Assembly (NCBI GenBank): GCA_036417435.1 | Contig: CM070900.1 | Location: 37,673,496-37,737,495, forward strand | DNA length: 64,000 nt | Reading direction: 5' to 3' | DNA from: Inia geoffrensis | Lineage: Eukaryota; Chordata; Mammalia; Artiodactyla; Iniidae | Shown: in pieces, positions 36,964 to 50,405 of the stretch | Layout: every line of letters begins with the position of its first letter | Position numbering within the stretch: position 1 is the stretch's first letter | Translations under genes and position numbers: made by a program | The notes under the pieces: generated by a model | Told to the model about the DNA's origin: nothing | The model's input: only the letters and a program-made list of their open reading frames with translations | Database searches by the model: none

Positions 36964-38643
36964 AGCAGCACTACTCCGTGTCGTCTCTGGTAACTTGGGG
37001 AAACAAAGCGTTAGCGGGAGTCCTGGCGTTGGACTGGAAATGGGGGGTCGAAGCTGGCTAAACACACACCCGTGGGCTTGTGTATCCTCACCTCTTGCCC
37101 CTCAACATGCACTGCCCCACCCCAGGCATATAGCAAGCCGTGCAACTGAGCTACTCATGGGGTGCTGTGGTTCGCAGGTGGGGCGACGCTTATGAAGTGG
37201 GCTGGAGGTGGGAAGCTGCCTAGCCGGAGCTGTGGAGATCCGCTTTCTTTACAGCTCTTCCCTCTCAGCTGTTCCACCCTCATTTGAGCAAACCAGTCTT
37301 TGCTTACCTAAAAGAGGGCCATGTTGTGTTGGGATATTGTGGTACCAGGAAGGGTAGAATGGGCTGTAGATGTCCGAGGGGCCCCTGGGCAGGTGGCACG
37401 TCCTCCTCACTTGCTGCCTCAGCAGCAGCATACTCCAGCCATGGCACGGACACAGGTCTGCTGAGGCTCCAAGGGTGTGGCAACAGCCGAAGTCACAGAG
37501 CCCTGAGGTAAGAGATGAGGCATTTCTTAACCCCTTACTTGCCTTGTCATTGAACATCCCTTTTCCCTTTCAGCATAGTGTATATACAATATTGTGCGTG
37601 TTTGACTTCTGCAGCGACTTGATGCAATTCTAAACTTAGCTGTACCTGTAGGATTTCGGATTCTTTGCCCTGTTGGTTTATGGAGGAATGTTTTGTAGCC
37701 TTCCCTGTGCTTTTGGGTGGGTCATCGTTGATGAGCACTCTTTGATTACGTTCACGTGTTCCTGTGAATCCAAACCTCCTGCTTTACCCTTGCCCGGTAT
37801 CCAGTTTCCCTCTGGGAACTCCTCGATTCTTTCTTCTCTGCGTAAACCTGTGTTTCCTTTATATACCGCTTCCTTGGTATCCATATTGAGACTGCAGCTA
37901 TAAGGGATATAATGAGATGTGTATCTTGCTGCCTCTAATTTACCATAATGAGTGAGATCGTCTATTGCTCCACCCATGCTGCTGCAAATAGTATAAGTTC
38001 CTTTTGTTCTGTGGATGAGTGGTGGTCCAGGGAGTGTAGGTAGCAGAATATATTTATCCTTTCACCCCTCGCTCCACATTTGTTTCGTTTCTCTGTCTTG
38101 GCTGTGGTAAAGGGTACCGCAACCACCCTTGGGGTGCACGTGCTTCATTCCAATGGTGTCAGTCTCTGGTTACAGGACCTGCAGCGGGGTTGCCGAATCT
38201 CGTGGTACCTGCAGTTTTTAGGTTAGTAAGGAACTTGCCTAATGATCTTCACTCCCGTTCTTACCAGTTTACAATCCCAGCCACAGCAATTCTAGGCTTC
38301 TCTGTTTTGCATGCGCTCTTGAGCACTTACGCTTTTAGGGTTTGTGAAGACTGCAGCCTGGGAACACCTCGTCTGCCTTTCTTTGCAGTCTCTAATCATG
38401 ACAGATCCTGCACGCCTTTTCATTTGAATGTGCTGTTTTCTAAGAGGCGGGTGAGTAGCACTGAGGTCTTGAAAGGGTTCTGCCTGAGAGTCGGGCCTGA
38501 TTTGAATTCATTTCAGCTTACCTAGCCCGGCATATTTCTTGAGGACAGGGTTGTGTCTGCAAAGCCGCAGGCCGTAGTCCTTGTGAATGACAGGTGCCCT
38601 TCAGCAGGGTTTATATAGTCGTTACGACAGTGTGCCACAAGGC
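36964..38643. repeat. Unit M23: B-y-D/C-a
   Basis: Length 1,680 bp. The copy of M17, with the AGCAGCAC start and the D-to-C change at 38,281. It differs by GGGCTTGTG for GGGCATGTG and by CCCGGTATCC. Confidence 0.96.
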
Positions 38644-40324
38644 GGCCGCACTACTCCGTGTCGTCTCTGGTAACTTGGGGAAACAAAGCCTTAGCAAGAG
38701 TCCTGGTGTTGGACTGGAAATGGGGAGTCGAACGTGGCTGAACGGACACCCCTGGGCTTCTGTATCCTCACCTCCTGCCGCTCAACCTGCACTGCCCCAC
38801 CCCTCGCATATCGCAAGACTTGCAAGTGCGCCATTCGATGGGTGCTGTGGTTCGCAGTTGGGGCGACTCTAATGAAGTGGGCTGCAGGTGGGAACCTGCC
38901 TAGCAGGAGCTGTGGAGATCCGGTTTCTTTACAGCTCTTGCCTCTCAGCTGTTCCACCCTCATTTGGGCACGCCAGGCTTTGCTTACCTATAGGAGGTCC
39001 ATATTGGATCGGGTGATTGTGGTACCAGGAATGGTAGAATGGGCAGTATAGATGTCCGAGGGGCCCCTGGTCAGGTGGAACGTTCTCCTCACTTGCTGCC
39101 TCAGCAGCAGCAGACTCCAGCCAAGGGACACAGGCCTGTTGAGGCTCCAGGGGTGTGGCAGCAGCCGCCCTAACAGAGGCCTGAGGTAACAGATGAGGCA
39201 TTTCTTAACCCCTTACTTGCCTTGTCATTGAACATCCCTTTTCCCTTTCAGCATAGAGTATATACAATGTTGTGCGTGTTTGCGTTCTGCAGCCGCTTGA
39301 TGCAATTATAAACTTAGCTGTACCTGTAGGATTTCGGATTCTTTGCCCTGTTGGTTTATGGAGGAATGTTTTGTAGCCTTCCCTGTGCTTTCGGGTGGGT
39401 CATCGTTGATGAGCACTTTTTGATTACGTTCATGTGTTCCTGTGAATCCAAGCCTCCTGCTTTAGCCTTCCCCGGTCTCCAGTTTCCCCCTCTGGGAGCT
39501 CCTCGCATCTTTCTTCTCTGTGTAAACCTGTGTTGCCTTTTTATACCGCTTCCTTTGTATCCATATTGAGACTGCACCTATAAGGGATATCCTGGGATGT
39601 GTGTCTCGCTGCCCCTAATTTACCATAATGAGTGAGATCGTCTATTGCTCCACCCATGCTGCTGCAAATAGTATAAGTTCCTTTTGTTCTGTGGATGAGT
39701 GGTGGTCCAGGGAGTGTAGGTAGCAGAATATATTTATCCATTCACCCCTCGCTCCACATTTGTTTCGTTTGTGTGTCTTGGCTGTGGTAAAGGGGACCGC
39801 AACCACGCTTGGGGTGCAAGTGCTTCATTCCAATGGTGTCAGTCTCTGGTTATAGGACCTGCAGCGGGGTTGCCGAATCTCGTGGTACCTGCAGTTTTTA
39901 GGTTAGTAAGGAACTTGCCTAATGATCTTCTTTCCCGGCTCCTACCAGTGTACAATCCCAGCAACAGCAATTCTAGGCTTCTCTGTTTTGCATGCGCTCT
40001 TGAGCACTTACGCTTTTACGGTTTGTGAAGACTGCAGCCTGGGAACACCTCGTCTGCCTTTCTTTGCAGTCTCTAATCATGACAGACCCTGCACGCCTTT
40101 TCATTTGAATGTGCTGTTTTCTAAGAGGCGGGTGAGTAGCACTGAGGTCTTGAAAGGGTTCTGCCTGAGAGTCGGGCCTGATTTGAATTCATTTCAGCTT
40201 ACCTAGCCCGGCATATTTCTTTAGGGCAGGGTTGTGCCTGCAAAGCCGCAGGCCATAGGCCTTGTGAATGATAGTTGCCCTTCAGCACGGTTTATATAGT
40301 TGTTACGGCAGTGTGCCACAAGGC
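38644..40324. repeat. Unit M24: A-x-C-b
   Basis: Length 1,681 bp. The copy of M18 with TTAGCAAGAGTCC and CTTTTACGG. It reads AGTATAAGTTCC near 39,670, where M18 reads AGTCTAAGTTCC. Confidence 0.96.
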
Positions 40325-42004
40325 GGCAGCACTACTCCGTGTCGTCTCTGGTAACTTGGGGAAACAAAGCGTTAGCGGGAGCCCTGGCATTGGACTGGAA
40401 ATGGGGGGTCGAAGGTGGCTAAACACACACCCGTGGGCTTGTGTATCCTCACCTCTTGCCCCTCAACATGCACTGCCCCACCCCAGGCATATAGCAAGCC
40501 GTGCAACTGAGCTACTCATGGGGTGCTGTGGTTCGCAGGTGGGGCGACGCTTATGAAGTGGGCTGGAGGTGGGAACCTGCCTAGCCGGAGCTGTGGAGAT
40601 CCGCTTTCTTTACAGCTCTTCCCTCTCAGCTGTTCCACCCTCATTTGAGCAAACCAGTCTTTGCTTACCTAAAAGAGGGCCATGTTGTGTTGGGAGATTG
40701 TGGTACCAGGAAGGGTAGAATGGGCTGTAGATGTCCGAGGGGCCCCTGGACAGGTGGCACGTCCTCCTCACTTGCTGCCTCAGCAGCAGCATACTCCAGC
40801 CATGGCACGGACACAGGTCTGCTGAGGCTCCAAGGGTGTGGCAACAGCCGACGTCACAGAGCCCTGAGGTAAGAGATGAGGCATTTCTTAACCCCTTACT
40901 TGCCTTGTCATTGAACATCCCTTTTCCCTTTCAGCATAGTGTATATACAATATTGTGCGTGTTTGACTTCTGCAGCGACTTGATGCAATTCTAAACTTAG
41001 CTGTACCTGTAGGATTTCGGATTCTTTGCCCTGTTGGTTTATGGAGGAATGTTTTGTAGCCTTCCCTGTGCTTTTGGGTGGGTCATCGTTGATGAGCACT
41101 CTTTGATTACGTTCACGTGTTCCTGTGAATCCAAACCTCCTGCTTTACCCTTGCCCGGTCTCCAGTTTCCCTCTGGGAACTCCTCGATTCTTTCTTCTCT
41201 GCGTAAACCTGTGTTTCCTTTATATACCGCTTCCTTGGTATCCATATTGAGACTGCAGCTATAAGGGATATAATGAGATGTGTATCTTGCTGCCTCTAAT
41301 TTACCATAATGAGTGAGATCGTCTATTGCTCCACCCATGCTGCTGCAAATAGTATAAGTTCCTTTTGTTCTGTGGATGAGTGGTGGTCCAGGGAGTGTAG
41401 GTAGCAGAATATATTTATCCTTTCACCCCTCGCTCCACATTTGTTTCGTTTCTCTGTCTTGGCTGTGGTAAAGGGTACCGCAACCACCCTTGGGGTGCAC
41501 GTGCTTCATTCCAATGGTGTCAGTCTCTGGTTACAGGACCTGCAGCGGGGTTGCCGAATCTCGTGGTACCTGCAGTTTTTAGGTTAGTAAGGAACTTGCC
41601 TAATGATCTTCACTCCCGTTCTTACCAGTTTACAATCCCAGCAACAGCAATTCTAGGCTTCTCTTTTTTGCATGCGCTCTTGAGCACTTACGCTTTTAGG
41701 GTTTGTGAGGACTGCAGCCAGGGAACACCTCCTCTGCCTTTCTTTGCACTCTCTGATCATGACAGATCCTGAGCATCTTTTCATTGGAACGTGCTGTTTT
41801 ATAAGAGCCGGCTGAGTAGCACTGAGGTCTTGAAACGTTTCTGCCTGAGAGTCGGGCCTGATTTGAATTCATTTCAGCTTACCTAGCCCGGCATATTTCT
41901 TGAGGACAGGGTTGTGTCTGCAAAGCCGCAGGCCGTAGTCCTTGTGAATGACAGGTGCCCTTCAGCAGGGTTTATACAGTCGTTACGACAGTGTGCCACA
42001 AGGC
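40325..42004. repeat. Unit M25: B-y-D-a
   Basis: Length 1,680 bp. The copy of M19, differing by AACAGCCGACG for AACAGCAGACG and CGTTTCTCTGTC for CGTTTGTCTGTC. Confidence 0.96.
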
Positions 42005-43685
42005 GGCCGCACTACTCCGTGTCGTCTCTGGTAACTTGGGGAAACAAAGCCTTAGCGAGAGTCCTGGTGTTGGACTGGAAATGGGGAGTCGAACGTGGCT
42101 GAACGGACACCCCTGGGCTTCTGTATCCTCACCTCCTGCCGCTCAACCTGCACTGCCCCACCCCTCGCATATCGCAAGACTTGCAAGTGCGCCAATCGAT
42201 GGGTGCTGTGGTTCGCAGTTGGGGCGACTCTAATGAAGTGGGCTGCAGGTGGGAACCTGCCTAGCAGGAGCTGTGGAGATCCGGTTTCTTTACAGCTCTT
42301 CCCTCTCAGCTGTTCCACCCTCATTTGGGCACGCCAGGCTTTGCTTACCTATAGGAGGTCCATATTGGATCGGGTGATTGTGGTACCAGGAATGGTAGAA
42401 TGGGCAGTATAGATGTCCGAGGGGCCCCTGGTCAGGTGGAACGTTCTCCTCACTTGCTGCCTCAGCAGCAGCAGACTCCAGCCAAGGGACACAGGCCTGT
42501 TGAGGCTCCAGGGGTGTGGCAGCAGCCGCCCTAACAGAGGCGTGAGGTAACAGATGAGGCATTTCTTAACCCCTTACTTGCCTTGTCATTGAACATCCCT
42601 TTTCCCTTTCAGCATAGAGTATATACAATGTTGTGCGTGTTTGCGTTCTGCAGCCGCTTGATGCAATTATAAACTTAGCTGTACCTGTAGGATTTCGGAT
42701 TCTTTGCCCTGTTGGTTTATGGAGGAATGTTTTGTAGCCTTCCCTGTGCTTTCGGGTGGGTCATCGTTGATGAGCACTTTTTGATTACGTTCATGTGTTC
42801 CTGTGAATCCAAGCCTCCTGCTTTAGCCTTCCCCGGTCTCCAGTTTCCCCCTCTGGGAGCTCCTCGCATCTTTCTTCTCTGTGTAAACCTGTGTTGCCTT
42901 TTTATACCGCTTCCTTTGTATCCATATTGAGACTGCACCTATAAGGGATATCCTGGGATGTGTGTCTCGCTGCCCCTAATTTACCATAATGAGTGAGATC
43001 GTCTATTGCTCCACCCATGCTGCTGCAAATAGTCTAAGTTCCTTTTGTTCTGTGGATGAGTGGTGGTCCAGGGAGTGTAGGTAGCAGAATATATTTATCC
43101 ATTCACCCCTCGCTCCACATTTGTTTCGTTTGTGTGTCTTGGCTGTGGTAAAGGGGACCGCAACCACGCTTGGGGTGCAAGTGCTTCATTCCAATGGTGT
43201 CAGTCTCTGGTTATAGGACCTGCAGCGGGGTTGCCGAATCTCGTGGTACCTGCAGTTTTTAGGTTAGTAAGGAACTTGCCTAATGATCTTCTTTCCCGGC
43301 TCTTACCAGTGTACAATCCCAGCAACAGCAATTCTAGGCTTCTGTGTTTTGCATGCGCTCTTGAGCACTTACGCTTTTAGGGTTTGTGAATACTGCAGCC
43401 TGGGAACACCTCGTCTGCCTTTCGTTGCAGTCTCTAATCAGGACAGACCCTGCACGCCTTTTCATTTGAATGTGCTGTTTTCTAAGAGGCGGGTGAGTAG
43501 CACTGAGGTCTTGAAAGGGTTCTGCCTGAGAGTCGGGCCTGATTTGAATTCATTTCAGCTTACCTAGCCCGGCATATTTCTTGAGGGCAGGGTTGTGCCT
43601 GCAAAGCCGCAGGCCATAGGCCTTGTGAATGATAGTTGCCCTTCAGCACGGTTTATATAGTTGTTACGGCAGTGTGCCACAAGGC
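42005..43685. repeat. Unit M26: A-x-C-b
   Basis: Length 1,681 bp. The copy of M20, differing by ATCGGGTGATTG for ATCGGGGGATTG. Confidence 0.96.
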
Positions 43686-45364
43686 GGCAGCACTACTCCG
43701 TGTCGTCTCTGGTAACTTGGGGAAACAAAGCGTTAGCGGGAGTCCTGGCGTTGGACTGGAAATGGGGGGTCGAAGGTGGTAAACACACACCCGTGGGCTT
43801 GTGTATCCTCACCTCTTGCCCCTCAACATGCACTGCCCCACCCCAGGCATATAGCAAGCCGTGCAACTGAGCTACTCATGGGGTGCTGTGGTTCGCAGGT
43901 GGGGCGACGCTTATGAAGTGGGCTGGAGGTGGGAAGCTGCCTAGCCGGAGCTGTGGAGATCCGCTCTCTTTACAGCTCTTCCCTCTCAGCTGTTCCACCC
44001 TCATTTGAGCAAACCAGTCTTTGCTTACCTAAAAGAGGGCCATGTTGTGTTGGGAGATTGTGGTACCAGGAAGGGTAGAATGGGCTGTAGATGTCCGAGG
44101 GGCCCCTGGGTAGGTGGCACGTCCTCCTCACTTGCTGCCTCAGCAGCAGCATACTCCAGCCATGGCACGGACACAGGTCTGCTGAGGCTCCAAGGGTGTG
44201 GCAACAGCCGACGTCACAGAGCACTGAGGTAAGAGATGAGGCATTTCTTAACCCCTTACTTGCCTTGTCATTGAACATCCCTTTTCCCTTTCAGCATAGT
44301 GTATATACAATATTGTGCGTGTTTGACTTCTGCAGCGACTTGATGCAATTCTAAACTTAGCTGTACCTGTAGGATTTCGGATTCTTTGCCCTGTTGGTTT
44401 GTGGAGGAATGTTTTGTAGCCTTCCCTGTGCTTTTGGGTGGGTCATCGTTGATGAGCACTCTTTGATTACGTTCACGTGTTCCTGTGAATCCAAACCTCC
44501 TGCTTTACCCTTGCCCGGTCTCCAGTTTCCCTCTGGGAACTCCTCGATTCTTTCTTCTCTGCGTAAACCTGTGTTTCCTTTATATACCGCTTCCTTGGTA
44601 TCCATATTGAGACTGCAGCTATAAGGGATATAATGAGATGTGTATCTTGCTGCCTCTAATTTACCATAATGAGTGAGATCGTCTATTGCTCCACCCATGC
44701 TGCTGCAAATAGTATAAGTTCCTTTTGTTCTGTGGATGAGTGGTGGTCCAGGGAGTGTAGGTAGCAGAATATATTTATCCTTTCACCCCTCGCTCCACAT
44801 TTGTTTCGTTTCTCTGTCTTGGCTGTGGTAAAGGGTACCGCAACCACCCTTGGGGTGCACGTGCTTCATTCCAATGGTGTCAGTCTCTGGTTACAGGACC
44901 TGCAGCGGGGTTGCCGAATCTCGTGGTACCTGCAGTTTTTAGGTTAGTAAGGAACTTGCCTAATGATCTTCACTCCCGTTCTTACCAGTTTACAATCCCA
45001 GCCACAGCAATTCTAGGCTTCTCTGTTTTGCATGCGCTCTTGAGCACTTACGCTTTTAGGGTTTGTGAAGACTGCAGCCTGGGAACACCTCGTCTGCCTT
45101 TCTTTGCAGTCTCTAATCATGACAGATCCTGCACGCCTTTTCATTTGAATGTGCTGTTTTCTAAGAGGCGGGTGAGTAGCACTGAGGTCTTGAAAGGGTT
45201 CTGCCTGAGAGTCGGGCCTGATTTGAATTCATTTCAGCTTACCTAGCCCGGCATATTTCTTGAGGACAGGGTTGTGTCTGCAAAGCCGCAGGCCGTAGTC
45301 CTTGTGAATGACAGGTGCCCTTCAGCAGGGTTTATATAGTCGTTACGACAGTGTGCCACAAGGC
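43686..45364. repeat. Unit M27: B-y-D/C-a, chimeric end
   Basis: Length 1,679 bp. It follows M21 (1-bp deletion, GGTTTGTGGAGG) to about 45,003, then continues as M17/M23 (CCAGCCACAGC, form C). The junction marks the end of the second six-unit copy. Confidence 0.95.
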
Positions 45365-47045
45365 GGCCGCACTACTCCGTGTCGTCTCTGGTAACTTGGG
45401 GAAACAAAGCCTTAGCAAGAGTCCTGGTGTTGGACTGGAAATGGGGAGTCGAACGTGGCTGAACGGACACCCCTGGGCTTCTGTATCCTCACCTCCTGCC
45501 GCTCAACCTGCACTGCCCCACCCCTCGCATATCGCAAGACTTGCAAGTGCGCCATTCGATGGGTGCTGTGGTTCGCAGTTGGGGCGACTCTAATGAAGTG
45601 GGCTGCAGGTGGGAACCTGCCTAGCAGGAGCTGTGGAGATCCGGTTTCTTTACAGCTCTTGCCTCTCAGCTGTTCCACCCTCATTTGGGCACGCCAGGCT
45701 TTGCTTACCTATAGGAGGTCCATATTGGATCGGGTGATTGTGGTACCAGGAATGGTAGAATGGGCAGTATAGATGTCCGAGGGGCCCCTGGTCAGGTGGA
45801 ACGTTCTCCTCACTTGCTGCCTCAGCAGCAGCAGACTCCAGCCAAGGGACACAGGCCTGTTGAGGCTCCAGGGGTGTGGCAGCAGCCGTCCTAACAGAGG
45901 CGTGAGGTAACAGATGAGGCATTTCTTAACCCCTTACTTGCCTTGTCATTGAACATCCCTTTTCCCTTTCAGCATAGAGTATATACAATGTTGTGCGTGT
46001 TTGCGTTCTGCAGCCGCTTGATGCAATTATAAACTTAGCTGTACCTGTAGGATTTCGGATTCTTTGCCCTGTTGGTTTATGGAGGAATGTTTTGTAGCCT
46101 TCCCTGTGCTTTCGGGTGGGTCATCGTTGATGAGCACTTTTTGATTACGTTCATGTGTTCCTGTGAATCCAAGCCTCCTGCTTTAGCCTTCCCCGGTCTC
46201 CAGTTTCCCCCTCTGGGAGCTCCTCGCATCTTTCTTCTCTGTGTAAACCTGTGTTGCCTTTTTATACCGCTTCCTTTGTATCCATATTGAGACTGCACCT
46301 ATAAGGGATATCCTGGGATGTGTGTCTCGCTGCCCCTAATTTACCATAATGAGTGAGATCGTCTATTGCTCCACCCATGCTGCTGCAAATAGTCTAAGTT
46401 CCTTTTGTTCTGTGGATGAGTGGTGGTCCAGGGAGTGTAGGTAGCAGAATATATTTATCCATTCACCCCTCGCTCCACATTTGTTTCGTTTGTGTGTCTT
46501 GGCTGTGGTAAAGGGGACCGCAACCACGCTTGGGGTGCAAGTGCTTCATTCCAATGGTGTCAGTCTCTGGTTATAGGACCTGCAGCGGGGTTGCCGAATC
46601 TCGTGGTACCTGCAGTTTTTAGGTTAGTAAGCAACTTGCCTAATGATCTTCTTTCCCGGCTCTTACCAGTGTACAATCCCAGCAACAGCAATTCTAGGCT
46701 TCTCTGTTTTGCATGCGCTCTTGAGCACTTACGCTTTTAGGGTTTGTGAATACTGCAGCCTGGGAACACCTCGTCTGCCTTTCGTTGCAGTCTCTAATCA
46801 GGACAGACCCTGCACGCCTTTTCATTTGAATGTGCTGTTTTCTAAGAGGCGGGTGAGTAGCACTGAGGTCTTGAAAGGGTTCTGCCTGAGAGTCGGGCCT
46901 GATTTGAATTCATTTCAGCTTACCTAGCCCGGCATATTTCTTGAGGGCAGGGTTGTGCCTGCAAAGCCGCAGGCCATAGGCCTTGTGAATGATAGTTGCC
47001 CTTCAGCACGGTTTATATAGTTGTTACGGCAGTGTGCCACAAGGC
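45365..47045. repeat. Unit M28: A-x-C-b, chimeric
   Basis: Length 1,681 bp. The start is M18-like (TTAGCAAGAGTCC) and the end M16/M20-like (GTAAGCAACTTG, GAATACTGCAG, TCAGGACAGACC). The change lies somewhere between about 45.9 and 46.6 kb. It has a private GCAGCCGTCCTAAC. Confidence 0.94.
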
Positions 47046-48724
47046 GGCAGCACTACTCCGTGTCGTCTCTGGTAACTTGGGGAAACAAAGCGTTAGCGGG
47101 AGTCCTGGCGTTGGACTGGAAATGGGGGGTCGAAGGTGGTAAACACACACCCGTGGGCTTGTGTATCCTCACCTCTTGCCCCTCAACATGCACTGCCCCA
47201 CCCCAGGCATATAGCAAGCCGTGCAACTGAGCTACTCATGGGGTGCTGTGGTTCGCAGGTGGGGCGACGCTTATGAAGTGGGCTGGAGGTGGGAAGCTGC
47301 CTAGCCGGAGCTGTGGAGATCCGCTCTCTTTACAGCTCTTCCCTCTCAGCTGTTCCACCCTCATTTGAGCAAACCAGTCTTTGCTTACCTAAAAGAGGGC
47401 CATGTTGTGTTGGGAGATTGTGGTACCAGGAAGGGTAGAATGGGCTGTAGATGTCCGAGGGGCCCCTGGGCAGGTGGCACGTCCTCCTCACTTGCTGCCT
47501 CAGCAGCAGCATACTCCAGCCATGGCACGGACACAGGTCTGCTGAGGCTCCAAGGGTGTGGCAACAGCCGACGTCACAGAGCCCTGAGGTAAGAGATGAG
47601 GCATTTCTTAACCCCTTACTTGCCTTGTCATTGAACATCCCTTTTCCCTTTCAGCATAGTGTATATACAATATTGTGCGTGTTTGACTTCTGCAGCGACT
47701 TGATGCAATTCTAAACTTAGCTGTACCTGTAGGATTTCGGATTCTTTGCCCTGTTGGTTTGTGGAGGAATGTTTTGTAGCCTTCCCTGTGCTTTTGGGTG
47801 GGTCATCGTTGATGAGCACTCTTTGATTACGTTCACGTGTTCCTGTGAATCCAAACCTCCTGCTTTACCCTTGCCCGGTCTCCAGTTTCCCTCTGGGAAC
47901 TCCTCGATTCTTTCTTCTCTGCGTAAACCTGTGTTTCCTTTATATACCGCTTCCTTGGTATCCATATTGAGACTGCAGCTATAAGGGATATAATGAGATG
48001 TGTATCTTGCTGCCTCTAATTTACCATAATGAGTGAGATCGTCTATTGCTCCACCCATGCTGCTGCAAATAGTATAAGTTCCTTTTGTTCTGTGGATGAG
48101 TGGTGGTCCAGGGAGTGTAGGTAGCAGAATATATTTATCCTTTCACCCCTCGCTCCACATTTGTTTCGTTTCTCTGTCTTGGCTGTGGTAAAGGGTACCG
48201 CAACCACCCTTGGGGTGCACGTGCTTCATTCCAATGGTGTCAGTCTCTGGTTACAGGACCTGCAGCGGGGTTGCCGAATCTCGTGGTACCTGCAGTTTTT
48301 AGGTTAGTAAGGAACTTGCCTAATGATCTTCACTCCCGTTCTTACCAGTTTACAATCCCAGCCACAGCAATTCTAGGCTTCTCTGTTTTGCATGCGCTCT
48401 TGAGCACTTACGCTTTTAGGGTTTGTGAAGACTGCAGCCTGGGAACACCTCGTCTGCCTTTCTTTGCAGTCTCTAATCATGACAGATCCTGCACGCCTTT
48501 TCATTTGAATGTGCTGTTTTCTAAGAGGCGGGTGAGTAGCACTGAGGTCTTGAAAGGGTTCTGCCTGAGAGTCGGGCCTGATTTGAATTCATTTCAGCTT
48601 ACCTAGCCCGGCATATTTCTTGAGGACAGGGTTGTGTCTGCAAAGCCGCAGGCCGTAGTCCTTGTGAATGACAGGTGCCCTTCAGCAGGGTTTATATAGT
48701 CGTTACGACAGTGTGCCACAAGGC
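47046..48724. repeat. Unit M29: B-y-D/C-a
   Basis: Length 1,679 bp. M21-like start with the 1-bp deletion and GCTCTCTTTAC, but GAGCCCTGAGG. D-to-C change at about 48,363, as in M27. Confidence 0.95.
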
Positions 48725-50405
48725 GGCCGCACTACTCCGTGTCGTCTCTGGTAACTTGGGGAAACAAAGCCTTAGCAAGAGTCCTGGTGTTGGACTGGAA
48801 ATGGGGAGTCGAACGTGGCTGAACGGACACCCCTGGGCTTCTGTATCCTCACCTCCTGCCGCTCAACCTGCACTGCCCCACCCCTCGCATATCGCAAGAC
48901 TTGCAAGTGCGCCATTCGATGGGTGCTGTGGTTCGCAGTTGGGGCGACTCTAATGAAGTGGGCTGCAGGTGGGAACCTGCCTAGCAGGAGCTGTGGAGAT
49001 CCGGTTTCTTTACAGCTCTTGCCTCTCAGCTGTTCCACCCTCATTTGGGCACGCCAGGCTTTGCTTACCTATAGGAGGTCCATATTGGATCGGGTGATTG
49101 TGGTACCAGGAATGGTAGAATGGGCAGTATAGATGTCCGAGGGGCCCCTGGTCAGGTGGAACATTCTCCTCACTTGCTGCCTCAGCAGCAGCAGACTCCA
49201 GCCAAGGGACACAGGCCTGTTGAGGCTCCAGGGGTGTGGCAGCAGCCGCCCTAACAGAGGCCTGAGGTAACAGATGAGGCATTTCTTAACCCCTTACTTG
49301 CCTTGTCATTGAACATCCCTTTTCCCTTTCAGCATAGAGTATATACAATGTTGTGCGTGTTTGCGTTCTGCAGCCGCTTGATGCAATTATAAACTTAGCT
49401 GTACCTGTAGGATTTCGGATTCTTTGCCCTGTTGGTTTATGGAGGAATGTTTTGTAGCCTTCCCTGTGCTTTCGGGTGGGTCATCGTTGATGAGCACTTT
49501 TTGATTACGTTCATGTGTTCCTGTGAATCCAAGCCTCCTGCTTTAGCCTTCCCCGGTCTCCAGTTTCCCCCTCTGGGAGCTCCTCGCATCTTTCTTCTCT
49601 GTGTAAACCTGTGTTGCCTTTTTATACCGCTTCCTTTGTATCCATATTGAGACTGCACCTATAAGGGATATCCTGGGATGTGTGTCTCGCTGCCCCTAAT
49701 TTACCATAATGAGTGAGATCGTCTATTGCTCCACCCATGCTGCTGCAAATAGTATAAGTTCCTTTTGTTCTGTGGATGAGTGGTGGTCCAGGGAGTGTAG
49801 GTAGCAGAATATATTTATCCATTCACCCCTCGCTCCACATTTGTTTCGTTTGTGTGTCTTGGCTGTGGTAAAGGGGACCGCAACCACGCTTGGGGTGCAA
49901 GTGCTTCATTCCAATGGTGTCAGTCTCTGGTTATAGGACCTGCAGCGGGGTTGCCGAATCTCGTGGTACCTGCAGTTTTTAGGTTAGTAAGGAACTTGCC
50001 TAATGATCTTCTTTCCCGGCTCTTACCAGTGTACAATCCCAGCAACAGCAATTCTAGGCTTCTCTGTTTTGCATGCGCTCTTGAGCACTTACGCTTTTAG
50101 GGTTTGTGAAGACTGCAGCCTGGGAACACCTCGTCTGCCTTTCTTTGCAGTCTCTAATCATGACAGACCCTGCACGCCTTTTCATTTGAATGTGCTGTTT
50201 TCTAAGAGGCGGGTGAGTAGCACTGAGGTCTTGAAAGGGTTCTGCCTGAGAGTCGGGCCTGATTTGAATTCATTTCAGCTTACCTAGCCCGGCATATTTC
50301 TTCAGGGCAGGGTTGTGCCTGCAAAGCCGCAGGCCATAGGCCTTGTGAATGATAGTTGCCCTTCAGCACGGTTTATATAGTTGTTACGGCAGTGTGCCAC
50401 AAGGC
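48725..50405. repeat. Unit M30: A-x-C-b
   Basis: Length 1,681 bp. M24-like (TTAGCAAGAGTCC, AGTATAAGTTCC) but with the ordinary CTCTTACCAG and CTTTTAGGG. It reads TTTCTTCAGGGC and GGAACATTCTCC as private changes. Confidence 0.95.

Larger units (their letters stand above)
25201..45364. repeat. Higher-order repeat, 6 units = 10,082 bp, two copies
   Basis: M16-M21 (25201-35282) recur as M22-M27 (35283-45364). Each of the six units has its own markers that recur 10,082 bp later: CCAATCGATGG and GTAAGCAAC (M16/M22), AGCAGCAC start and CCAGCCACAGC (M17/M23), TTAGCAAGAGTCC and CTTTTACGG (M18/M24), GGGAGCCCTGGCATTGG (M19/M25), CTTCTGTGTTTTGC (M20/M26), GGTGGTAAAC and GCTCTCTTTAC (M21/M27). A few single-base differences separate the copies. 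The match breaks near 45,003, inside M27, where the sequence changes to the M17 type. Confidence 0.94.
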
